From Rhizobium sp. BK418 (GTDB lineage: Bacteria > Pseudomonadota > Alphaproteobacteria > Rhizobiales > Rhizobiaceae), in the NCBI RefSeq assembly GCF_004341105.1, contig NZ_SLZK01000007.1, forward strand, positions 350,247 to 414,246: a DNA stretch of 64,000 nucleotides. Direction: 5' to 3'. Shown one piece after another: positions 16,799 to 24,839 of the stretch (the stretch's first letter is position 1; each line of letters opens with the position of its first letter). The notes under the pieces are model-generated. The model saw nothing but the letters and a program-made list of their open reading frames with translations. It made no database searches and was not told the DNA's origin. The translations under genes and the position numbers were made by a program.

Positions 16799-17914
16799 TT
16801 ACGCGATCCTGAGCTGGCTGGACGGATCGAAGAACACCGCCTTGTCGAGATTGAAGGCCAGGCGCGTATTCTGGCCGGGCATGATACCGGCGTCGGCGCC
16901 AAGGCGGGCCACGACCGATTTGCCGCCGAGCTTGGTGACGGCGAAGGTGTCGGAACCGGCCGGTTCCACGACCTCGATGGCACAGTCGCCATGGACGACC
17001 GACTTCGCCTTCCGGTCAGCCCCGTCAATATCCGTCAGCGCTTCGGGGCGGATGCCGAAAATTACCTGCTTGCCGGCATAACCGGTCAGGCTGTTATTGC
17101 CCGAATTGACTGGCAGCTTCAACGGCTCGCCATTCGGCCGCTCCAGCGATACCTGTAGCCCGCCGGCGCCGTTCTCAACGGTTGCATTGAGCAGGTTCAT
17201 GGCCGGCGATCCCATGAAATCGGCAACGAAGACATTGGCCGGACTGTTGTAGATCTCTGCCGGCGTGCCGAATTGCTGCAGCACGCCATCCCTCAGGACA
17301 GCGATCTTCGTCGCCAGCGTCATCGCCTCGATCTGGTCATGCGTGACGTAAACGATCGTCGTCCCCATGCGTTGGTGCAGGCGCTTGATTTCCGTGCGCA
17401 TGTCGACGCGCAGCTTCGCATCCAGGTTGGAGAGCGGCTCGTCGAACAGGAAGACCTGCGGATTGCGCACCAGCGCACGACCCATCGCAACGCGCTGACG
17501 CTGGCCGCCTGATAATTGTGAGGGCTTGCGATCGAGCAGATGGCCGATCTGCAGCATGTCGGAGACCTGCTTGATCGCCTTTTCGCGCTCCTCCTTCGGC
17601 ACGCCGCGGATTTCCATGCCGAAAGCGATGTTGCCGGCAACCGTCATGTTCGGATAGAGCGCATAGCTCTGGAACACCATGGCGATATCGCGCTTGGAAG
17701 GATGCAGATTATTGATGGCGCGGCCATCGATGCGGATTTCGCCTGATGTGATCGCTTCAAGCCCGGCGATCGTATTCAGCAGCGTTGACTTGCCGCAGCC
17801 GGAAGGGCCGACTAGCACAAGGAAGCCACCCTTTTCGAGCTCCAGATCGATCCCCTTGAGAATGTCGACGGCGCCGAAGCGCTTTTTGAGACCGGAGATT
17901 TCGAGGAAAGCCAT
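16799..17914 (-). CDS. sugar ABC transporter ATP-binding protein (UgpC/MalK type)
   Basis: A 371-residue ATPase with Walker A GPSGCGKST, signature LSGGQRQRV, Walker B VFLFDEPLSNLD, switch VTHDQ and a C-terminal TOBE domain. It is last in the minus-strand operon binding protein - permease - permease - ATPase, 3 bp from the permease gene, and convergent with the GH2 gene. It is paralogous to the ATPase at 7946-9028. Confidence 0.95.
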   Translation of the reverse strand: MAFLEISGLKKRFGAVDILKGIDLELEKGGFLVLVGPSGCGKSTLLNTIAGLEAITSGEIRIDGRAINNLHPSKRDIAMVFQSYALYPNMTVAGNIAFGMEIRGVPKEEREKAIKQVSDMLQIGHLLDRKPSQLSGGQRQRVAMGRALVRNPQVFLFDEPLSNLDAKLRVDMRTEIKRLHQRMGTTIVYVTHDQIEAMTLATKIAVLRDGVLQQFGTPAEIYNSPANVFVADFMGSPAMNLLNATVENGAGGLQVSLERPNGEPLKLPVNSGNNSLTGYAGKQVIFGIRPEALTDIDGADRKAKSVVHGDCAIEVVEPAGSDTFAVTKLGGKSVVARLGADAGIMPGQNTRLAFNLDKAVFFDPSSQLRIA

Positions 17915-17917
17915 GGA

Positions 17918-18865
17918 TCACCCTTTGACGGCGCCCGCCATTAGACCGCGCACGAAATAGCGGCCGGCGAGGATATAGACGATGAGCGTAGGAACAGCCG
18001 CGATCATCGCCGCAGCCATGTTGACATTGTATTCGACCACGCCGGTCGAAGTGTTGACGACATTGTTGAGTGCCACTGTCATAGGCATGGAATCGCCCGT
18101 GCCGGCATAGGCCGAGGCAAAAAGGAAATCGTTCCAGATATTGGTGAACTGGTAGATGACCGTCACCACGATGATCGGCAGCGAATTCGGCAGCATGATG
18201 CGGCGGAAGATTTGAAAGAAGCTCGCGCCATCGACCTGCGCCGCCTTCACCAGTTCCGTCGGAAAGGCCTCGTAGAAATTGCGGAAGAACAGCGTCGTGA
18301 AGCCGAGACCATAGACGACATGCACGAAGACGAGATTGACGGTCGAATTGCCGAAACCGAAGCTCAGCCCCGTGGCATTCTGCAGCGTGGTGCCGAAACG
18401 GCCGAGCGCGCCGAGAATGGTTGCCATCGGCAGCAGCACCGACTGGAACGGGATGAAGCAGGCAAAGAGCATCAGCGCGAAAACCAGTGTATGGCCGGGA
18501 AACCGCCACTTGGTCAGCACATAGCCATTGAGCGCGCCGAGAATGGTCGAGATGGCAACTGCCGGCACGACCATCTTGATCGAGTTCCAGAAATAGCCCT
18601 TGATGCCAGCGCAGGTGAGGCCTACGCAGGCTTCGCCCCAAGCCTTAAACCAAGGATCAAATGTCGGCGCCTGCGGCAAGGCGAGCATATTGCCATTCTG
18701 GATCTCGTCCATCGTTTTGAACGAGGTCGTCAGCATGACGAAGAGCGGCATCAGATAGAGAACGGCAAAGATCAGTAGCAGGCCGTAGATGATGATGCGA
18801 CCGATCCAGCGGCCGCTATTGCCGCCTTGCGAGGTTGTGATCTCGGAAGAAGTAATGCTGCTCAT
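17918..18865 (-). CDS. carbohydrate ABC transporter permease (GtsC-like)
   Basis: A 315-residue inner membrane protein with six helices and an EAA-type loop (ELVKAAQVDGASFFQIFRRI). It has the long periplasmic loop (WFKAWGEACVGLTCAGIKG) typical of glucose/mannose-type permeases. Its start overlaps the stop of the upstream permease gene by 4 bp (ATGA), indicating translational coupling. Confidence 0.93.
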   Translation of the reverse strand: MSSITSSEITTSQGGNSGRWIGRIIIYGLLLIFAVLYLMPLFVMLTTSFKTMDEIQNGNMLALPQAPTFDPWFKAWGEACVGLTCAGIKGYFWNSIKMVVPAVAISTILGALNGYVLTKWRFPGHTLVFALMLFACFIPFQSVLLPMATILGALGRFGTTLQNATGLSFGFGNSTVNLVFVHVVYGLGFTTLFFRNFYEAFPTELVKAAQVDGASFFQIFRRIMLPNSLPIIVVTVIYQFTNIWNDFLFASAYAGTGDSMPMTVALNNVVNTSTGVVEYNVNMAAAMIAAVPTLIVYILAGRYFVRGLMAGAVKG

Positions 18866-19815
18866 CGCGCCTTCTCCCTCAGTTCGGAATAGAGATAGGG
18901 GACGATGATCGCCGAGATGGTCATCAGCATGATGATCGCGCTTGCAGAACCCACAGCCATTTCATTCCGCTTGAATGTGTATTCGTACATGAAGTTGGAC
19001 GGCAGCCATGCCGAGCCACCCGGCCCACCCGATGTCAGCGCGACCACAAGGTCGTAGGACTTGATCGCCATATGGGCGAGCACGATGAAAGCGGACAGGA
19101 AGATCGGCCGCAGCATCGGAATGACGATGCGCCGGTACATCTGGAAGGGCGATGCGCCATCGATCTGCGCCGCCTTCATGATCTCGCCGTCGATACCGCG
19201 CAGGCCCGCGAGGAACATTGCCATGACGAAACCGGAGGCCTGCCAGACACCGGCGATGACGACGGTGTAGATGACGAAGTCCTTGTTCTTGATCCAGTCG
19301 AAATGGAAGCTCGTCCAACCGAATTGATGCAGCGTCTGCTCGAGCCCGAGGCCCGGATCGAGGAACCACTTCCAGGCGACGCCTGTCACGATGAAAGAGA
19401 GCGCCATCGGATAGAGGAAGATCGGCCGCAATATACCTTCACCACGGATCTTCTGGTCGAGAAGGATCGCCAGCAGCAGGCCAAGCCCTAGGCAGATGAA
19501 AATATAGAGAAAACCGAATATCCCCATATTGGTGATTGACGTGTACCAGGAGGACGGTGGATCGCTCTCGAAGGTCCAGCGCCAGAGCCGCTCGTAGGCG
19601 CGCGTGCCGGTCAGCACATAGGACGGAAAAGTCTTGGAATTTGTGAAGGAGAGATAGGCCGTCCAGACGATGAAGCCATAGACGAAGATCACTGTGATGA
19701 GGAAACTTGGCGCCAGGACGATCTTCGGCAGCGCATCCTGCAAGCGGCCGCGAATGGACGTGCGGCTTGAAGACTTCGACGTCAGGACCGGATCCGTGGT
19801 CGCAACTGTGGTCAT
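18862..19815 (-). CDS. carbohydrate ABC transporter permease (GtsB-like)
   Basis: A 317-residue permease with six helices and the EAA loop (EIMKAAQIDGASPFQMYRRI). The start at 19815 is chosen because GGGGAGGAG lies just upstream; the longer frame from 19836 overlaps that site. It pairs with the 17918-18865 product. Confidence 0.91.
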   Translation of the reverse strand: MTTVATTDPVLTSKSSSRTSIRGRLQDALPKIVLAPSFLITVIFVYGFIVWTAYLSFTNSKTFPSYVLTGTRAYERLWRWTFESDPPSSWYTSITNMGIFGFLYIFICLGLGLLLAILLDQKIRGEGILRPIFLYPMALSFIVTGVAWKWFLDPGLGLEQTLHQFGWTSFHFDWIKNKDFVIYTVVIAGVWQASGFVMAMFLAGLRGIDGEIMKAAQIDGASPFQMYRRIVIPMLRPIFLSAFIVLAHMAIKSYDLVVALTSGGPGGSAWLPSNFMYEYTFKRNEMAVGSASAIIMLMTISAIIVPYLYSELREKAR

Positions 19816-19848
19816 GTGATCATCTCCTCCCCGCATCGCGGGGGCTGC

Positions 19849-19876
19849 GGCTTTCCCGCAAGAGTGCGGGAAAGCC
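19849..19876 (-). other. strong intercistronic hairpin after binding-protein gene
   Basis: A perfect 12-bp stem (GGCTTTCCCGCA and TGCGGGAAAGCC) with a 4-nt loop, 15 bp after the binding-protein stop and before the permease ribosome site. There is no U-run, so it probably stabilises the binding-protein mRNA and limits permease expression. Confidence 0.65.
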
Positions 19877-19890
19877 TTGCTCGATGGGAA

Positions 19891-21150
19891 TTAACGGGCG
19901 TCGTTGATGGCCGCGACGAGCTGGGTCACGGCTTCGTCGGAGGTCTTGATCTGACCATGGACGAACTTCGAGATAACGTCCTTATAGGCATTTGCGATAG
20001 CCGGCGGAGCACCGTAACCTTGCGCCAGCGAGCCGAACAGCGTGCCGCCTGCGTTGGCAGCCTTCAGGTCGGCGATGCCCTTCTTGCCGCAAGCGTCGAA
20101 ATCCTTATCCGAAACGTCGGTACGGGCCGGAACCGAACCCTTGACGACGTTGAAGGCGGACTGGAAGCTCTTCGACAGTGTAGCCTTGGCGAGCGCCACC
20201 TGAGCGGCCTTGCGGTCGTCAGGCACATTGAACATGCCGAACATGTCCGAGTTGTAAATCACGCTGCCGTCGGTGCCGGGGAAGCGATAGCACAGGAAGT
20301 CGGTGTCCGGCTTTTTCTTGGCGGCAACGAATTCACCCTTCGCCCAGTCACCCATGACCTGCACGAGAGCGTCGCCCTTGATGACCATGGCGGTCGCAAG
20401 ATTCCAGTCGCGGCCCGAGAAGTTCGGATCGACATACTTGATGATCTTGGCGAGGTTATCGAACGACTTCTTCATCGTGTCGGACTTCAGGGAGTCCTCG
20501 TCGAGGTCGTTCATGGCCTTCTTGTAGAATTCCGGGCCGCCGGTCGATAACACGATGGAGTCGAACATCGTGGCTTCCTGCCAGTTCTGACCGCCGAGTG
20601 CGAGCGGGGTGACGCCGGCTGCCTTTGCCTTGTCGAGCAGCGCGATCAGGTCGTCGAAGGTCTTCGGCTGCTTGCCGCCGATCTTGTCCATGACGGACTT
20701 ATTGATCCACAGCCAGTTGACGGAGTGAACGTTGACGGGGGCTGCGACCCACTTGCCGTCATAGACGGAAAATTTCTGCAGTGCTGCCGGAACGGCCTTG
20801 TCCCAGCCTTCCTTCTTCGCCGTCTCGGTCAGGTCGCCCATGACGCCTGCCTGAGCGTAGTCGAGCACCGTGTAACCGAGCATCTGCGAAGCGGTCGGAT
20901 AGGTGCCGGCCGCAACCATTGCCTTCAGCGCCGTCATGGCAGCATCACCGCCGCCGCCGGCCACCGGCACGTCCTTCCAAGCAAAACCTTCTTTGGCAAG
21001 GTCCTGCTTCAGCACATTGAGCGCTGCGGCTTCACCGCCCGACGTCCACCAGTGAAGCATCTGAACTTCCTTGACGTCGGCCGCATGGGCACTGCCGAAA
21101 CCAGCCATCATCACGACAGCAAGAGCTGCCGAGCTCAAAAACTTGCGCAT
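19891..21150 (-). CDS. ABC transporter sugar-binding protein (glucose/mannose GtsA-like)
   Basis: A 419-residue periplasmic binding protein with signal peptide MRKFLSSAALAVVMMAGFGS cleaved after AHA. The mature start (VQMLHWWTSGGEAAALNVLK) and AGGGGDAAMTALK match the glucose/mannose-binding type known from pseudomonad GtsA. The start at 21150 follows GGAGGATATTC; the longer frame adds a non-signal extension. It is the first gene of the operon, divergent from the LacI gene at 21426. Confidence 0.92.
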   Translation of the reverse strand: MRKFLSSAALAVVMMAGFGSAHAADVKEVQMLHWWTSGGEAAALNVLKQDLAKEGFAWKDVPVAGGGGDAAMTALKAMVAAGTYPTASQMLGYTVLDYAQAGVMGDLTETAKKEGWDKAVPAALQKFSVYDGKWVAAPVNVHSVNWLWINKSVMDKIGGKQPKTFDDLIALLDKAKAAGVTPLALGGQNWQEATMFDSIVLSTGGPEFYKKAMNDLDEDSLKSDTMKKSFDNLAKIIKYVDPNFSGRDWNLATAMVIKGDALVQVMGDWAKGEFVAAKKKPDTDFLCYRFPGTDGSVIYNSDMFGMFNVPDDRKAAQVALAKATLSKSFQSAFNVVKGSVPARTDVSDKDFDACGKKGIADLKAANAGGTLFGSLAQGYGAPPAIANAYKDVISKFVHGQIKTSDEAVTQLVAAINDAR

Positions 21151-21260
21151 GAATATCCTCCCGTTCGTGAGTGGCGGCGAGACCCTCCTCAGCCGCCCCG
21201 ATGTCTCCCGCCGCAAAGGCGATCAAACACCACACCGCACCTCCCAGTGCGGTTAACAAT

Positions 21261-21395
21261 TTAAAACGTTATAAACGGTGTCGCGTCAAGCCCTTACTCG
21301 ACTCCCGAGAAAAATATGATTTACTCTATAACGGTTGATTTTGTTGCGATTTCTCAGATTGCCTAAGAAGTTGTAAAAATTTAAATCGTTTGCAT
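21261..21395. promoter_or_regulatory. AT-rich divergent promoter region with three LacI-like motifs
   Basis: Three AACG/CGTT-centred motifs stand out: TTAAAACGTTATAA (21261-21274, 12 of 14 symmetric), TATAACGGTTGA (about 21327-21338) and TTTAAATCGTTTGCA (21381-21395). They lie between the binding-protein operon and the LacI gene, and the centres resemble LacI-family half-sites. Confidence 0.4.
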
Positions 21396-21425
21396 TGATC
21401 GATTGCATGCCGGTTTCATCGTGTT

Positions 21426-22511
21426 ATGGTAGCCGCGATCCAGCACGGAATGTCCTCAGTGACCGAATCGTCCCAATTGCAACGCGTTGAAAATCCGGAT
21501 GGCGCGCAAAAACGCGGCAAGCCGACATTACGCACCATCGCAACTTTGACCGGACTTGCGGTAACGACGGTTTCGCGTGCGCTCAGCGACGCGCCGCAAA
21601 TATCGGTCGAGACTCGGGAACGCGTCCATCGCATCGCCCGAGAGATCGGCTACCTGCCGGACCGTGCCGCTCAGCGCCTGAAGACGGGCCGCACCAATGT
21701 CATCAGCATCTTGCTCGATCCGCATCAGGAAGTCGTCGGCTTCGGCACCGCCATCATGTACGGCATCGCCAAGGTGCTGAAGGAAACCTCCTATCACCTC
21801 GTTGTCGCCCCGAACTTCCTGTCGACGACGGATCTCGAAGCGGCGGAATATATCGTCCGCAACAATTTCGCCGACGGCCTGATCTTCACACGGACCGAAC
21901 CATTCGATGCGCGGGTGCGGATGCTGCAGGAAGTGGGATTTCCCTTCGTATCGCATGGCCGTACAGAGTTTTCCACGCCGCATCCTTATGTCGATTATGA
22001 CAATTATGCCTTTGCCTATGAGGCCACGCGGCGCCTGATCGCCAAGGGCAGGAAGAAAGTCACGGTCGTCATGCCGCCGAGGCGGCTGACCTTCAGCCAG
22101 CACATTCTCCATGGCTTCATGACTGCCGTGCGCGAGGCCGGTGTCGCCTACGAAATAACGGAAGCGGTCACACTCGATTCACCGGCCAATGAACTCAGGG
22201 ATTTCTTCCGCGCACGTGCCGCCGCACCCGATGTTCCCGACGGCTTTGTCTGCCCGGGCGAAGTTTCCGCGCTGGCACTCGTCACCGCCATGAGCGATAC
22301 TGGCTTCGTCCTGGCCGAGGACTACGATATTGTCGCCAAGGAAACATCACGTCTCCTGACCCACCTGCAGCCGAAGATCGAAACCATTTACGAGGATCTG
22401 GTCGAGGCGGGGGAACATCTCGGTCACATGCTTCTTCAGCGTATCAATAATCCGGCGGCGGAAAACCAGGGCCTGCTCCTGCCACCGCAGATCAATTTCC
22501 CGGTGACCTAA
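21426..22511 (+). CDS. LacI family transcriptional regulator of the second sugar transporter
   Basis: A 361-residue LacI-type regulator with an N-terminal extension of about 35 residues, then the helix-turn-helix (LRTIATLTGLAVTTVSRALS, about 36-55), hinge (DRAAQRLKTGRTNVISILL) and effector domain. A second ATG at 21450 is an equally plausible start. It is divergent from the transporter operon it probably controls. Its stop codon overlaps the stop of the convergent cyclase gene. Confidence 0.9.
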   Translation: MVAAIQHGMSSVTESSQLQRVENPDGAQKRGKPTLRTIATLTGLAVTTVSRALSDAPQISVETRERVHRIAREIGYLPDRAAQRLKTGRTNVISILLDPHQEVVGFGTAIMYGIAKVLKETSYHLVVAPNFLSTTDLEAAEYIVRNNFADGLIFTRTEPFDARVRMLQEVGFPFVSHGRTEFSTPHPYVDYDNYAFAYEATRRLIAKGRKKVTVVMPPRRLTFSQHILHGFMTAVREAGVAYEITEAVTLDSPANELRDFFRARAAAPDVPDGFVCPGEVSALALVTAMSDTGFVLAEDYDIVAKETSRLLTHLQPKIETIYEDLVEAGEHLGHMLLQRINNPAAENQGLLLPPQINFPVT

Positions 22512-23755
22512 GCCGCGTCACGACCGTCTATCGGCGTCTCGCGAAACGCGAAGACTTCCACCGGCTCTCCAAGCCCGCGCAACGGGAACATGCCAAGATT
22601 ATCCATCTCTTCCGTGCAGGTTGCCATCTCGACGAAAGCGCGAGACAGCAGCACTGGCCGCTTGACCTCCTTCGTCAGGCTCTCGAGCCGCGAGGCAACA
22701 TTGACCGCCGGTCCGATGACCGTGAAATCCAGCCGCCGACGCGAACCGATATTGCCATACATGACGTCGCCGACGTGGACGCCCACGCCGTAACGCAAGG
22801 GATCACGCCCCAGACGCTGATGTTGGTCATTCAGCTTCGCCATCGCCGCCTGCCCTTCACGGATCGCCGTCAGCAGATCGTGACAGGCCGAAGGTTTTGT
22901 CAGCGGAAAGATGGCAAGCAGGCCATCGCCCATGAATTTCAGGATCTCGCCGCCATTGCGCTCGATCGGATCGGATATAGCGTCGAAATAATCGTTGAGC
23001 AGATGGATAACATCATCGCGTGGCCAAAGATCGGAGATCGCCGTAAAGTCGCGCAGGTCGCAAATCATGATTGCCGCGCCGACGGTCGAGCCGCTGCCAC
23101 GGGTGATGACGCCGGATAGGATTTGCTCGCTCGCATGCGGCCCCACATATGTCTGCAGCAGCGTACGCGCCATGATGTTCTTGAGCCGGATCTCGCTGAC
23201 GAGAGTGAGAGCCGGCAGCAGATCGCGCAGGAAATCCACGTGTTCGCCGGTAAACCCCCCAGGCCTATTTGTGGCGAACGTAACAACGTGGCGCTTGTCG
23301 AACGTATGATCGATCGGCCAGGCGATATATTCGGAATAGCCGTCGTCGCGCAGTTCCTGGTAAAAGGGATAGTCGTCGCCCTCCCACAAATCGTCCAGGT
23401 TCTTCCGCACCTCGTTGGCGCCGTTATGGATCTCATTGACCGGGCTGTTGAGGAATTGCGGCGTGGTTTCCACCCCGTAGGCAAAGGTGTTGATCTTTGC
23501 CTCTTCCATACCTTCCACCCACAGGATGCGGGCGCCGATCCACTGCGGATGATTGGTGCGAAAATGCAGGCTGGAACGGTTCACCGGTACGCCCGCTGCC
23601 AGCAGCCGTTTGCACATCTCCACCAGGATATTGTCGATGAAACGCTCGCTGCGGGTCTCGTTGATCAGCCAATCGAGAATTCGGCGCCTGCGGATTGGCC
23701 AGACGCCTTCGGCAGCTTCGCCTGCCGGATCAATCGTTTCGAAAGAGGGCCTCAT
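22508..23755 (-). CDS. class III adenylate/guanylate cyclase (second paralogue)
   Basis: A 415-residue soluble protein with an N-terminal sensory region (about 1-210) and a C-terminal class III cyclase domain. Catalytic residues are all present: metal Asp in MICDLRDFTAISD, Lys and second Asp in EILKFMGDGLLAIF, Thr in DFTVIGPAVN, and the Asn/Arg pair in VNVASR. It matches the cyclase at 1287-2510 along most of its length. The LacI gene runs towards it and their stop codons overlap by 4 bp. A role in cAMP signalling is inferred. Confidence 0.9.
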   Translation of the reverse strand: MRPSFETIDPAGEAAEGVWPIRRRRILDWLINETRSERFIDNILVEMCKRLLAAGVPVNRSSLHFRTNHPQWIGARILWVEGMEEAKINTFAYGVETTPQFLNSPVNEIHNGANEVRKNLDDLWEGDDYPFYQELRDDGYSEYIAWPIDHTFDKRHVVTFATNRPGGFTGEHVDFLRDLLPALTLVSEIRLKNIMARTLLQTYVGPHASEQILSGVITRGSGSTVGAAIMICDLRDFTAISDLWPRDDVIHLLNDYFDAISDPIERNGGEILKFMGDGLLAIFPLTKPSACHDLLTAIREGQAAMAKLNDQHQRLGRDPLRYGVGVHVGDVMYGNIGSRRRLDFTVIGPAVNVASRLESLTKEVKRPVLLSRAFVEMATCTEEMDNLGMFPLRGLGEPVEVFAFRETPIDGRDAA

Positions 23756-23848
23756 GAAAAACTCCCGCTACGCGACATTCAACGAACACATCGGGCTGAA
23801 TGTGGGCGATAGCGGGCCGAATGATAAGAGGCTTCGTAAAGATAAACC

Positions 23849-24823
23849 TTAGAAATCCCAGTCTTCGTCTTCGGTCGCCACCGCCTTGCCGATGACATAG
23901 GACGAGCCGGAACCCGAGAAGAAGTCGTGGTTTTCGTCGGCATTGGGCGAGAGCGCAGACAGGATCGCGGGATTGACCTTACAGGCGTCTGCCGGAAACA
24001 GTGCCTCATAGCCAAGGTTCATCAGCGCCTTGTTGGCGTTGTAGTGCAGGAACTTCTTGACGTCTTCAGTCAGCCCGACGCCGTCATAGAGCGCCTCGGT
24101 ATATTTCGCTTCATTGTCGTAGAGTTCGAGCAGCAAATCGAAAGCGAAATCCTTGATCTCCTGCCGGCCCTCGTCGGAGAGCCGCTCGAGTCCGCGCTGA
24201 AACTTGTAGCCGATATAATAGCCGTGCACGGCCTCGTCGCGGATGATGAGGCGGATCATGTCGGCCGTGTTGGTGAGCTTGGCCCGGCTCGACCAGTACA
24301 TCGGCAGATAGAAGCCGGAATAGAAGAGAAAGCTCTCGAGGAAGACGCTCGCGGCCTTTTTCTTCAGCGGATCGCCCGAAGCGTAGTGCTCCATGATCAG
24401 CGTGGCTTTGCGCTGCAGGAACTCATTCTCCTCCGACCAGCGATAGGCATCATCGACATCGGGCGTCAGGCAGAGCGTCGAGAAGATCGAGGAATAGGAG
24501 CGCGCATGCACCGCCTCCATGAAGGAGATGTTGGAGAGCACCGCTTCCTCATGCGGGGTCACCGCATCCGCCATCAGTTTGACGGCGCCGACACCATTCT
24601 GGATCGTGTCGAGCAACGTCAGCCCGGTGAAAACCCGGATCGTCAATTGCTGGTCCGCCGGCGTCAATGTCGCCCAGGAGGGAATATCGTTCGAAAGCGG
24701 CACCTTTTCCGGCAGCCAGAAATTGCCAGTGAGGCGGTTCCAGACTTCGAGATCCTTGTCATCCTCGATGCGGTTCCAGTTGATGGCGCGCACGCGGCTG
24801 ACCGGCTTGAATTGCATATTCAT
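23849..24823 (-). CDS. nrdF: class Ib ribonucleotide reductase beta subunit
   Basis: NrdF, 324 residues, the usual size. It houses the dimanganese/diiron tyrosyl radical site: ligands in FMEAVHARSYS and IRDEAVHGYYIGYKF are visible. It passes the radical to NrdE to make deoxyribonucleotides. The start at 24823 has GGAG 6 nt upstream; in-frame ATGs at 24826 and 24817 are alternatives. It is the last gene of nrdHIEF. Confidence 0.95.
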   Translation of the reverse strand: MNMQFKPVSRVRAINWNRIEDDKDLEVWNRLTGNFWLPEKVPLSNDIPSWATLTPADQQLTIRVFTGLTLLDTIQNGVGAVKLMADAVTPHEEAVLSNISFMEAVHARSYSSIFSTLCLTPDVDDAYRWSEENEFLQRKATLIMEHYASGDPLKKKAASVFLESFLFYSGFYLPMYWSSRAKLTNTADMIRLIIRDEAVHGYYIGYKFQRGLERLSDEGRQEIKDFAFDLLLELYDNEAKYTEALYDGVGLTEDVKKFLHYNANKALMNLGYEALFPADACKVNPAILSALSPNADENHDFFSGSGSSYVIGKAVATEDEDWDF

Positions 24824-24839
24824 CATTATCTCCGGTCGG

